Positions 19,249 to 27,322 of a stretch of DNA of 64,000 nt are shown one piece after another. The notes beneath the pieces are model-generated. The model worked only from the letters and a program-made list of their open reading frames with translations. It ran no database searches and was not told the origin of the DNA. This stretch comes from Arhodomonas sp051195215 (GTDB taxonomy: Bacteria; Pseudomonadota; Gammaproteobacteria; Nitrococcales; Nitrococcaceae). The DNA lies in NCBI RefSeq assembly GCF_051195215.1, contig NZ_JBNAZM010000006.1, forward strand, positions 99,921 to 163,920, given 5' to 3'. The position numbers and the translations under genes were made by a program. The stretch's first letter is position 1. Each line of letters begins with the position of its first letter.

Positions 19249-20250
19249 ATGGACATGATCGCGTTGGCGGCGACCGGGGCGGTCGTGGCGATCACCGCGG
19301 CGTTGAGCTACCTCGGCGGGCGCTGGCTGAGTGCGGCCGCAGCGCCCCTGGGGTTCGTGGACGAGCCGTCCAGCCGAGGCATGCATCGACATCCCATCCC
19401 CCGCGCCGGTGGCGTGGCCGTGGGTGCCGCGCTGGCAGTGGGAACGGCGCTGCTGGCGGTTCCGGGCTGGCGGCCGGATGCGGGCGTCGCCGCCATCGCC
19501 GCGGGCGTGGTCTGGGCGGTGGGTGTCGCCGATGACCGCTGGCGGATGCCGGCGCGCTGGCGCTTCGTGGCTCAGCTCGCCGCGGTTGCCGTCGTGGCGA
19601 TGGTCTTGCCGGTGGCCCTGCCGGGGCCGGCCTGGGCGTGGCAGATTCTGGCAGTGATCGGCTGGGTCTGGAGCGTCAATGCCCACAATTTCATGGACGG
19701 TATCGATGCCATCGCCGCCGTGCAGGCGGTGACAGTCTTCGCCGGTATGGCGATGCTCACCGCATTGCATGGACACGGCGCCGCGCCATGGTTGGTGGTC
19801 GCAGCCGCCTATGCCGGTTTCGCCGTGCTCAACTGGCCGCCCGCGCGGCTGTTCCTGGGCGACGGTGGCAGCACGCTGCTCGGTTACCTTGTCGGCCTGG
19901 GGACGGCCTCGGCCGTTCTGCAGGCCTCGACGACAGCCTATGGCTGGTTCATTCTTTCCGCAGTGTTCTTCACCGACGCCACGTGGACGCTGGTGGTGCG
20001 CGTGGCCACGGGGCAGTGCTGGTACCGGCCGCACAGGCTGCATGCCTACCAGAAGCTGGCGCTGCGCTGGGGCAGTCACGGGCGCGTGAGCGCTGCGGTG
20101 GCACTGGTGAATCTGGCGTGGTTGCTGCCACTGGCGTTGCTCGCCGTGGCATCGCCGCACTGGGGGCCGATGGTCTGCGTACTCGCTTATGCCCCGTTGT
20201 TCGCCATCGCATGGCGCTGCCGTGCCGGTTGGCCGGAGGCGGGGACGTAG
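19249..20250 (+). CDS. WecA/MraY-family glycosyl-1-phosphate transferase
   Basis: The 333-residue, multi-helix membrane protein has the family signatures RGMHRHPIPRAGGVAV, the magnesium aspartates VGVADDRW, HNFMDGIDAIAA, FLGDGGSTLLGYLVG and the basic HxxH loop RPHRLHAYQKL. It should transfer a sugar-1-phosphate from a UDP-sugar to undecaprenyl phosphate, the first membrane step of O-antigen or exopolysaccharide synthesis. AAGGACAGGG precedes the ATG. Its neighbours (galE, GT2) support a polysaccharide role; the sugar is not predictable, although GalE could supply UDP-Gal or UDP-GalNAc. Confidence 0.9.
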   Translation: MDMIALAATGAVVAITAALSYLGGRWLSAAAAPLGFVDEPSSRGMHRHPIPRAGGVAVGAALAVGTALLAVPGWRPDAGVAAIAAGVVWAVGVADDRWRMPARWRFVAQLAAVAVVAMVLPVALPGPAWAWQILAVIGWVWSVNAHNFMDGIDAIAAVQAVTVFAGMAMLTALHGHGAAPWLVVAAAYAGFAVLNWPPARLFLGDGGSTLLGYLVGLGTASAVLQASTTAYGWFILSAVFFTDATWTLVVRVATGQCWYRPHRLHAYQKLALRWGSHGRVSAAVALVNLAWLLPLALLAVASPHWGPMVCVLAYAPLFAIAWRCRAGWPEAGT

Positions 20251-20324
20251 GCATCCAGTGGCCTGGAGCAGATGTGCCATGAATGTCTGTTCCCGGACAC
20301 GCCATTCAATGGGGGTGGACGGCA

Positions 20325-21299
20325 ATGCGCATTCTTGTGACAGGCGGGGCAGGCTACATTGGCTCGCATGTCGTCCACGAGCTTCTGACCGCGGGGCATG
20401 CGGTCACCGTCTATGACAACCTTTCCACCGGGCACGAATGGGCGGTGGGCGAGGCCGAGCTGGTGGTGGCGGAGCTCGGCGACCGGCAGACGCTCGCCCG
20501 GGTCGTTGCTCGCGGTTTCGATGCGGTCATGCATTTCGCCGCGCATATCGTGGTGCCGGAGTCGGTCGCCGAGCCGCTGAAGTACTACCGCAACAACACC
20601 GGCAACACGCTTGGGCTGCTCGAGACCGTAAAGGCCGCGGGCGTGCCCGTGTTCGTATTCTCCTCCACAGCCGCTGTCTACGGCATGCCGGATGTGTCGC
20701 TCATCGACGAGCAGACCCCGCTCGCGCCCATCAATCCCTATGGTGCGTCCAAGATGATGAGCGAGCGCATGCTCATCGATCTCGCCGCGGCGCAATCGTT
20801 GCGCTACGGCATCCTGCGCTATTTCAATGTGGCCGGCGCCCACCCCGACGGCCACATCGGCCAGTCGACCCCGGTAGCCACGCATCTCATCAAGGTCGCC
20901 TGCCAGGCGGCATTGGGCCGGCGCGACGGCCTTGCCATCTTCGGCAGCGATTACCCCACCCGCGATGGCACGTGTATCCGCGATTACATCCATGTCGTGG
21001 ACCTGGCACGCGCCCACGTACAGCTTCTGGACCACCTCGTCGCCGGCGGCGATTCGCGGATCTACAACTGCGGGTATGGTCACGGCTATACCGTACGGGA
21101 GGTCGTTGACACCGTGCAGCGGGTCCATGGGCAGGCGTTTCCGGTCCACGAGATCGATCGTCGCGACGGTGACCCCGCCGCGCTGGTTGCCGACAGTACC
21201 CGCCTGCGCACGGAGCTCGGCTGGCAGCCGGAATACGATGACCTGGAGACCATCGTCCGGCACGCGTACCGGTGGGAGCGGGGCGAGCGCAGCGGGTAG
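20325..21299 (+). CDS. galE: UDP-glucose 4-epimerase
   Basis: The 324-residue protein has the NAD motif TGGAGYIGSHVV, FSSTAAVYG, the catalytic YGASK (Tyr and Lys), RYFNVAGAHPDG and DGTCIRDYIHVVDLA, all classic for GalE. It interconverts UDP-glucose and UDP-galactose for surface glycans. The ATG at 20325 is chosen because the family starts at MRILVTGG and GGGGGTGG lies upstream; the open frame begins 14 codons earlier. It follows the WecA-like gene by 74 bp on the same strand. Confidence 0.93.
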   Translation: MRILVTGGAGYIGSHVVHELLTAGHAVTVYDNLSTGHEWAVGEAELVVAELGDRQTLARVVARGFDAVMHFAAHIVVPESVAEPLKYYRNNTGNTLGLLETVKAAGVPVFVFSSTAAVYGMPDVSLIDEQTPLAPINPYGASKMMSERMLIDLAAAQSLRYGILRYFNVAGAHPDGHIGQSTPVATHLIKVACQAALGRRDGLAIFGSDYPTRDGTCIRDYIHVVDLARAHVQLLDHLVAGGDSRIYNCGYGHGYTVREVVDTVQRVHGQAFPVHEIDRRDGDPAALVADSTRLRTELGWQPEYDDLETIVRHAYRWERGERSG

Positions 21300-21338
21300 G
21301 CCGGCATTCGGGCGTTGCGGCTTTAGTACAAAGCGGCA

Positions 21339-21391
21339 AGTGAAAAGCCAAAAGCCAAAAGTCGGGAGTCGGTACCTGCGGTGCCATCACC
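21339..21391 (+). repeat. AAAG-rich repeat R1, left of the hydrolase gene
   Basis: GTGAAAAGCCAAAAGCCAAA is followed by GAGTCGGTACCTGCGGTGCC at 21366-21385. The latter recurs inverted with one difference at 22404-22423 beyond the other side of the hydrolase gene. The base composition differs from neighbouring coding DNA. Confidence 0.6.
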
Positions 21392-21446
21392 GCGCGCAAG
21401 CTAAAGCTTCCAGCCTCAGGATGCGAAAAACCCGCCTGTCGTCCAC

Positions 21447-22289
21447 CTACGGCGCTACCTGGCACACACCGGCGACGGTGTCGAAGGCCTCGCTGTCAGC
21501 GAGGAACAGCGCTTCCAGAACATCGAAGTGATTACGGCCCGCGGGTGCGACGATCGGCGCTTGCACGCCGGCGAGGGCTGCGTAGTCGGCGCTCTGGCGG
21601 TGGAACGCCTCGCTCTCGGCGCCGCCAACGGCGAGTCGTAGCGGGATCGATGTCGCGGGCGGCCGTTCGTACAGCGGCGAGCAGGCACGGGCCGACGCCT
21701 CGTCCAGGCCGAGGACGTCGTTGAGCGAGGTGTGAACGATAGGGGTGACATCGAAGACGCCGGATATCGCCAGCGCGGCACTGACCGGGTGCGAGCCTCC
21801 CCAGTCGTGGGTAAGCAGGCGGGCGACGATCTGGCCGCCGGCGGAGTGGCCGGAAACCGTCAGTGGTCCGCTGCTGATGCCGTAACGGCCGATGTTCTCG
21901 CGCAGGAAAACGATGCAGTCCACGCACTGCGCGTTGATCGCGGGGACGGTAACCGCCGGACAGAGGTCGTAGTTGGCGACCACCACCGTGATACCCCGTG
22001 GTACCAGGTCGCGGGCGACGAAGGCGTAGTCCCGCTTGTCCTGACTGCGCCAGTAGCCGCCGTGGAAGAACACGTGTACCGGCGCGTCGGCCCGGTCGGC
22101 GGGGAAAATGTCCAGGGTTTGCAACTCGCCGGTGCCGTAACGCACGTCCTCGAACCGTTGCGGCAGCCGCGTGCGCGTCTCCTCGGCCAGGGCCGAAAGG
22201 CGGGCGAAGTAGTCCGCGAAGTCGGGTACCGTGACGCGTGGGTTGTATTCGTATTCGAGTTGCGCGGGGCCACGTGTATTCCAGTCCAT
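21447..22289 (-). CDS. Alpha/beta hydrolase, kynurenine-formamidase-like
   Basis: The 280-residue protein has the HGGYW oxyanion motif, the nucleophile elbow GHSAGG, and a late Asp and His (GRNHFDVLEAL), the layout of the alpha/beta-hydrolase type arylformamidase that turns N-formylkynurenine into kynurenine. The start MDWNTRGPAQLEYEYNPR is typical for the family; the frame is open 19 codons further to a GTG. It lies next to the anthranilate island, so it might feed kynurenine-derived anthranilate into it, but no kynureninase or tryptophan dioxygenase is in the window. An inverted repeat pair flanks the gene. Other carboxylesterase roles are possible. Confidence 0.75.
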   Translation of the reverse strand: MDWNTRGPAQLEYEYNPRVTVPDFADYFARLSALAEETRTRLPQRFEDVRYGTGELQTLDIFPADRADAPVHVFFHGGYWRSQDKRDYAFVARDLVPRGITVVVANYDLCPAVTVPAINAQCVDCIVFLRENIGRYGISSGPLTVSGHSAGGQIVARLLTHDWGGSHPVSAALAISGVFDVTPIVHTSLNDVLGLDEASARACSPLYERPPATSIPLRLAVGGAESEAFHRQSADYAALAGVQAPIVAPAGRNHFDVLEALFLADSEAFDTVAGVCQVAP

Positions 22290-22397
22290 TTCAACGGGTT
22301 CCGCGTTTCCGGTTTCGAGCGGCAACAGCGGGCGCGAAGCCGGCACGAACGGTTACGGCCGCAGGCCGTGCCTTGTGAAGGCTAGTAAAAGCAACGT

Positions 22398-22463
22398 GGT
22401 AACGGCACCGCAGGTGCCGACTCTCTACGTCTTTCAACTTTCCTCTTCCCGCTTTTCACTCAC
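22398..22463 (-). repeat. AAAG-rich repeat R2, inverted partner of R1
   Basis: Read on the minus strand this is GTGAAAAGCGGGAAGAGGAA, AAGTTGAAAG, then GAGTCGGCACCTGCGGTGCC, matching R1 in inverted orientation. It ends directly at the stop codon of the downstream ABC ATPase gene (22466). Confidence 0.6.
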
Positions 22464-22465
22464 GT

Positions 22466-23152
22466 TCAGACGCTCAGATACTGCCGCTGCAGGTCCCCGT
22501 GCGCTTCGAACGCGGTGCTGTCTCCTTCCCAGACGATATGCCCGCGGTCGATGATGTAATGCCGGTCGCACACCGCCATCAGTGCCTCCAGGCTGGCGTC
22601 GATGATCAGCAGCGACTGGCCGAGCTCGCGCAGCCGGCGAAGGCAGGCCCAGATGTCACTGCGCACTACCGGCGCCAGCCCTTCAGTGGCTTCGTCGAGG
22701 ATGAGCAGTTGCGGATTGGTCATCAATGCCCGGCCTATGGCGAGCATTTGCTGCTCGCCGCCGGAGAGCTGGTTGCCCATGTGGCGGCGGCGTTCTTCCA
22801 GGCGTGGAAAGAGCTCGTAGACACCGCGCAGATCCCAGCCCCTGCCCCGGGCGGTGGCGATCAGGTTCTCCGCCACCGACAGGTTGGGGAAGATCTGTCG
22901 CCCCTCCGGCACCAGCCCGATGCCGGCGCGCGCGATACGGAACGATGGCTGCCCGGATATGCGTTGCCCGCCGAATCGGATCTCACCGCGTTTCGGCGGG
23001 GTCAGACCCATGATGGAGCGCACCGTCGTCGTCTTGCCCATGCCGTTGCGCCCGAGCAGACTCACCACCTCGCCCTCGGCGATATTCAGGTCAATGCCGA
23101 AAAGCACCTGGCTGGTGCCGTAGGACGTCTCCACGCCATCGAGCTCGAGCAT
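22466..23152 (-). CDS. LivF-type ABC transporter ATPase
   Basis: The 228-residue ATPase has Walker A (GRNGMGKTT), the signature LSGGEQQMLAIGRAL, Walker B (LLILDEATEGLAP) and the LivF-type AGIGLVPEGRQIFPNLSVAENL. One switch position is unusual: the expected VEQ after Walker B reads IDAS (SLLIIDASLEALM), so the conserved switch region is altered. It is the second nucleotide-binding subunit of the five-gene importer and overlaps livG-like by one base. The context of a CoA ligase and anthranilate genes suggests an aromatic acid substrate rather than branched-chain amino acids. Confidence 0.88.
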   Translation of the reverse strand: MLELDGVETSYGTSQVLFGIDLNIAEGEVVSLLGRNGMGKTTTVRSIMGLTPPKRGEIRFGGQRISGQPSFRIARAGIGLVPEGRQIFPNLSVAENLIATARGRGWDLRGVYELFPRLEERRRHMGNQLSGGEQQMLAIGRALMTNPQLLILDEATEGLAPVVRSDIWACLRRLRELGQSLLIIDASLEALMAVCDRHYIIDRGHIVWEGDSTAFEAHGDLQRQYLSV

Positions 23153-23961
23153 CAGTACGACTCCTCCAGATACGCTGCCTGAACGTCAGGATCGTTGCGT
23201 ACCGCCTCCGGGGCGCCACTGGCCAGTACTGCCCCGTTGACCAGCACGCTCACCGTATCCGCGAGCCGGAATACCACTCCCATGTCGTGCTCCACGAGCA
23301 GAATGGCGTGACTGGGACGCAGCCGTTCCAGCAGCTCGACGATGGTTTCAGTTTCCGCCTGCCCCATTCCGGCCATGGGCTCGTCCAGCAGCAACACGGT
23401 AGGTTCGGTGGCGAGCGCCATGGCGATCTCGAGCTGGCGCTTCTGTCCGTGGGCCAGATCGGCGGCGCGGCGGTCGGCGAGAGCGTCGAGCCCCACCTGG
23501 GCCAGCGCGGCATCGGCGGGTTCGGTGAGCCGACGGTCGCGACGGGCACGGCGAAAGAACGAGAAATGATGGGAGGCGCGTGACTGCACGGCGAGGGCCA
23601 CATTGTCACGCACGCTGAATTCCTCGAAGATCGCCGTGATCTGGAACGAGCGGGCGATGCCGATGCGCGCGCGCCGGGGCATGTCGAGACCGCTGATATC
23701 GCGACCCTGGAACCGGATCTCACCGGCGTCCGGGCGCAGCTCGCCGGAGAGCTGCGACAGCGCGGTGGTCTTGCCAGCCCCATTGGGGCCGATGAGCGCG
23801 TGAATACGGCCTTTCTCCAGAGCGAGAGAGAGGTTGTCGGTGGCCTTGAGGCCGCCGAAACGCTTCTCCAGGCTCCTCGCCTCGAAGATGACCTCGGCTG
23901 GCGATGACGCCGGCCTTCCCGGGGTTGCCTCGCTGGCGGGCTGTACGAACGCTTCAGCCAT
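23152..23961 (-). CDS. LivG-type ABC transporter ATPase
   Basis: The 269-residue ATPase has Walker A (GPNGAGKTTALSQLSG), RRARIGIARSFQITAIFEEFSV typical of LivG, the signature LAHGQKRQLEIAMAL, and Walker B LLLDEPMAGMG followed by LVEHDMGVVF. An N-terminal extension of about 25 residues is poorly conserved. It overlaps the livM-like gene by 8 bp. With the partner ATPase it powers import by the two permeases encoded upstream. Confidence 0.9.
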   Translation of the reverse strand: MAEAFVQPASEATPGRPASSPAEVIFEARSLEKRFGGLKATDNLSLALEKGRIHALIGPNGAGKTTALSQLSGELRPDAGEIRFQGRDISGLDMPRRARIGIARSFQITAIFEEFSVRDNVALAVQSRASHHFSFFRRARRDRRLTEPADAALAQVGLDALADRRAADLAHGQKRQLEIAMALATEPTVLLLDEPMAGMGQAETETIVELLERLRPSHAILLVEHDMGVVFRLADTVSVLVNGAVLASGAPEAVRNDPDVQAAYLEESY

Positions 23962-24943
23962 GACTGCCTCCCCGGCCGGATAGGGCCCCGTAGATGCCGC
24001 CGCGGAAGAACAGCACCGCGGCGATGAGCACCGGTCCGAGCACGAGCTGCCAGTGCTCGGTCACCGACACCAGCGTTTCCTCGAGCAGCAGCAGGGCGAC
24101 GGCGCCGTAAATCGGCCCCACGAGCGTGGTCAGCCCGCCCAGGAGCACGATGATCATGAATTCCCCGGACTGTGGCCACGCCATCAGCGAGGGGCTGACG
24201 AACTCCGTGTGATTCGCGATGAGCGCTCCGGCAAGGCCGGTGAGCGCGCCCGAGAGCACGAATGCCGCGAGCTTGTACCCGAAGGGACTGTAGCCGAGCG
24301 CGCGCATGCGGCGCTCGTTCTGGCGGCATCCCTGGATGACACGGCCGAAGCGCGAATCCACCACGCGTGAGAGCAGCGCCCAGACGGCTATCACCAATGC
24401 GAGGCAGAGGTAGTAGAAGCCGGTGGCGTTGCCCAGGTCGGCGCCGGCGAGGGTGTTGCGCAGCCAAAGGGGCAACCCGTCCTCACCGCCGTAGCCGTCC
24501 AGCGAGACGAATACGTAGAAGATCAGCTGACCGAAGGCCAGGGTGATCATGATGAAGTAAACGCCGGAGGTGCGCAGCGAGATCAAGCCGACGAGCAGTG
24601 CGTAGGCGGCGCTCACGGTCATCGCCAGCGGCCATACCAGCAACGCTTCGTTGCTCCCGGTCCAGCCGAATACCAGTGGCATGTCCTGCATCACGTGGGT
24701 GCTGAGTATGCCTACGGTGTAGGCACCGAGGCCGAAGAACGCCGCATGGCCGAAGCTCACCAGGCGTCCGTAGCCCATGACGAGATCCAGCGCCAGGGCG
24801 GCGACGGCATAGATCAGGGCGCGGTTGACCATGGTGACGAGGAATGGATCGTCGACCATCGCCGCGACCGGCGGAATCGCCGCGAGCGCGATGAGCAACG
24901 CCGCTGTGGCGAGGTTGGCGCGATTGAGCAGCGTGCTAGGCAT
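23954..24943 (-). CDS. LivM-type ABC permease
   Basis: The 329-residue protein has about eight to ten transmembrane segments and LivM marks (LALDLVMGYGRLVSFGHAAFFGLGAY; RRMRALGYSPFGYKLAAFVLSGALTGLAGAL, the ATPase-coupling loop). It forms the inner-membrane channel with the LivH-type subunit. Both of its gene junctions overlap by 8 bp. The substrate is most likely an aromatic carboxylate such as anthranilate, judged only from neighbouring genes. Confidence 0.9.
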   Translation of the reverse strand: MPSTLLNRANLATAALLIALAAIPPVAAMVDDPFLVTMVNRALIYAVAALALDLVMGYGRLVSFGHAAFFGLGAYTVGILSTHVMQDMPLVFGWTGSNEALLVWPLAMTVSAAYALLVGLISLRTSGVYFIMITLAFGQLIFYVFVSLDGYGGEDGLPLWLRNTLAGADLGNATGFYYLCLALVIAVWALLSRVVDSRFGRVIQGCRQNERRMRALGYSPFGYKLAAFVLSGALTGLAGALIANHTEFVSPSLMAWPQSGEFMIIVLLGGLTTLVGPIYGAVALLLLEETLVSVTEHWQLVLGPVLIAAVLFFRGGIYGALSGRGGSHG

Positions 24944-25853
24944 GACGGCTCCCGAACAGTCCTTGAGGGCGCACGGCGAGTACCGCTGCCATCACGAGAT
25001 AGATCGCCATCGACGACAGCGACGTGCCGACGGTGCTGGCCGCCGAGGGCGACAGCCACAGGGCGAAGAGATCGGGGAGGTAGGCCCGCCCGAGGGTGTC
25101 CACCAGGCCGATGAGCAATGCCCCGGTGATTGCGCCCTTGATGGAGCCGATCCCGCCGATGACGATGACCACGAAGGTGAGGATGAGGATGTCCTCACCC
25201 ATCCCCGACTGAATGGCCATGAAGGGGGCTGCCATGACACCGGCCAGTCCGGCCAGGCACGCCCCGAAGCCGAACACCAGCGTGTAGAGCAGGCGGATGT
25301 TGATGCCGAGCGCGCCGATCATCTCGCGGTTGGAGGCGCCGGCACGGATCCACATGCCCAGGCGTGTGCGCATGATCATGAAGTACAGCAGCGCCATCAC
25401 CAGCACGCCGACTGCGATTACCGCCAGGCGGAAGGCAGGGTAGGGCACGCCGGGGACGACCTCGACGGTGCCGGCGAGCCACTCGGGTGGATCCAGCAGC
25501 AGAGGCTGGCGACCCCAGAGCACCCGTACGGCCTCGTTGAAGAAGAGAATGAGACCGAACGTGGCGAGCACCTGGTCGAGATGGTCGCGCCGGTACAGCC
25601 GACGGATGATGAGTAGCTCCATGATCATGCCGGTGACCGCCGCGGCAGCGATGCCGGCGACGAGCCCCATCAGGAAACTGCCCGTGTAGGCGGCCACTGT
25701 GGCGCCTACATAGGCACCCACCATGAACAGCGATCCATGGGCGAGGTTGATGAGGTTCATGATGCCGAACACGAGCGTCAGCCCGGAGGCCATGAGCAGC
25801 AGGGTCACACCGAACTGCAGACCGTTCAGCAGCTGCTGGAGAAACAGTTGCAT
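24936..25853 (-). CDS. LivH-type ABC permease
   Basis: The 305-residue membrane protein begins MQLFLQQLLNGLQFG and has the LivH segments MASGLTLVFGIMNLINLAHGS and NREMIGALGINIRLLYTLVFG (coupling loop). It pairs with the LivM-type subunit. A 212-bp gap with a hairpin separates it from the binding-protein gene upstream, a common arrangement that lets the binding protein be made in excess. Confidence 0.9.
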   Translation of the reverse strand: MQLFLQQLLNGLQFGVTLLLMASGLTLVFGIMNLINLAHGSLFMVGAYVGATVAAYTGSFLMGLVAGIAAAAVTGMIMELLIIRRLYRRDHLDQVLATFGLILFFNEAVRVLWGRQPLLLDPPEWLAGTVEVVPGVPYPAFRLAVIAVGVLVMALLYFMIMRTRLGMWIRAGASNREMIGALGINIRLLYTLVFGFGACLAGLAGVMAAPFMAIQSGMGEDILILTFVVIVIGGIGSIKGAITGALLIGLVDTLGRAYLPDLFALWLSPSAASTVGTSLSSMAIYLVMAAVLAVRPQGLFGSRHA

Positions 25854-26012
25854 GCGTCAGCTCCACATGTGAGGAAGCGTCCGTGCGGGCGCGCCGCGGT
25901 TCGTCGATCGGATACCGCAGGCACGGTCATCGCCAGCCGCGGTGCGCGCTATGCAGGCGCGGCCTCCCGCCGACGATGGTGGATTGCGCTTCGCGTCATG
26001 CACCCTTCGAGT

Positions 26013-26036
26013 GTCCGGTCCGGCCGGTCGCCGGAC
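26013..26036 (-). terminator. Hairpin between binding-protein and permease genes
   Basis: GTCCGG and CCGGAC pair around a GC-rich loop, about 30 bp past the binding-protein stop codon. It lacks a U-run; it may attenuate read-through or stabilise the upstream message. Nothing else is seen in this 212-bp gap. Confidence 0.4.
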
Positions 26037-26065
26037 GCGGATCGCCGCGTGGCCCGTGTGCGGGC

Positions 26066-27253
26066 CTACTGCCCGAGGCTGCACTCCTTGGCGTAAGCGT
26101 CTTCGTGGTCGTCGAAGACCTTGGTAACGATGCGGTTGGTCAGGTTGCCATCGTCCTCACGTACCACTTCGCGGACGTAGATGTCCTGAATCGGGTGGTG
26201 ATTGGTGTTGAAGGCGAAATCGCCGCGGATGGACTGGAAATCGGCCGCTTCCAGGGCCTTTCGCAACGCGGTTGTATCGGATACGTCGCCACCGGTGGCC
26301 TTCAGCGCGCTGGCGATGAGGTTGGCGGCGTCGTAGCCCTGACTCGCGTAGAGGGTGGGTTCGCGGCCGTATTTCTCCGTGTAGTCCTCGACGAAGCGCG
26401 GGTTGAGCTCGCTGTCGAGATCCTTGCTCCAGTGCGCCGAGTTCAGAGTGCCGACAGCGGCCTCGCCGACGGCGTCCACCAGTGTGTTGTCGGCCGAGAA
26501 TCCGGGGCCGTATAGGGGAATCTCCTGGTCGAGCCCGGCCTGGACGTACTGCTTGATGAAGTTGATGCCCATGCCGCCGGGGTAGAAGAAGAACACGTTG
26601 TCCGGTGCGGCGTCTCGGATCTCGGCGATCTCGGCGGCGTAGTCGGCCTGGCCGAGCTTGGTGTAGACCTCGCCGACGACGTTACCCTCGAAGTAGCGCT
26701 TGAAGCCGGTGAGCGCATCCTTGCCGGCGGCATAGTTGGGGGCGAGCAGGTAGACGTTGTCCAGGCCCTCGTCGGTGAAGTACTGGCCCATCGCCTCGTA
26801 GAAATTGTCGTTCTGGTAGGCGACGTTGAAGTAGTTTTCGTGGCATAGCCGGCCGGCGAGCTTGGCAGGGCCGGCGTTCGGGCTGATGTAGATCACGCCG
26901 TCACGCACCGCCTTGGGAATGGTGGCCATGGCCACGTTGGAGAACACCGAGCCGGTCATGATCTTCACGCCCTCGCTCTGGATCATGCGCGTGACGATCT
27001 GGCGGGCATTGCCGGGGTCGCGGCCGTCATCCTCGACCAGCAGCTCCACCTCGACGCCGCCGAGCGTGCCGCCCGCGTGTTCCATGGCGAGCTGAAAACC
27101 GTTGCGGATATCCTCGCCGAGATAGCCGCCGCCGGTGGACAGCGTGGTCACCATGCCGATCTTCACGGCTTCGGCGCTGGCCTGTGCGGGCAGCGCGGCA
27201 GCGGTGCACAGCGCCACCGAGGCTGCGGCGAGACGCATGTTTCCCCGTTTCAT
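26066..27253 (-). CDS. Periplasmic binding protein of the Liv/aromatic-acid type
   Basis: The 395-residue protein has a signal peptide (LAAASVALCTAAALPAQASA) and a type I periplasmic binding fold of the leucine/isoleucine/valine class (VKIGMVTTLSTGGGYLGEDI; DDGRDPGNARQIVTRMIQSE; VYLLAPNYAAGKDALTGFKR). Members near CoA ligases usually bind benzoate derivatives. The ATG at 27253 has AGGAGGAAG upstream. It is 69 bp downstream of the CoA ligase gene and heads the ABC importer genes. Anthranilate or kynurenine as ligand is inference from context. Confidence 0.9.
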   Translation of the reverse strand: MKRGNMRLAAASVALCTAAALPAQASAEAVKIGMVTTLSTGGGYLGEDIRNGFQLAMEHAGGTLGGVEVELLVEDDGRDPGNARQIVTRMIQSEGVKIMTGSVFSNVAMATIPKAVRDGVIYISPNAGPAKLAGRLCHENYFNVAYQNDNFYEAMGQYFTDEGLDNVYLLAPNYAAGKDALTGFKRYFEGNVVGEVYTKLGQADYAAEIAEIRDAAPDNVFFFYPGGMGINFIKQYVQAGLDQEIPLYGPGFSADNTLVDAVGEAAVGTLNSAHWSKDLDSELNPRFVEDYTEKYGREPTLYASQGYDAANLIASALKATGGDVSDTTALRKALEAADFQSIRGDFAFNTNHHPIQDIYVREVVREDDGNLTNRIVTKVFDDHEDAYAKECSLGQ

Positions 27254-27322
27254 GATGCTTCCTCCTGAACGTGTTCTAGTCATTGTCTTCGAGCGGGTCC
27301 GGAACCCGTCGCGCACCTCGGC

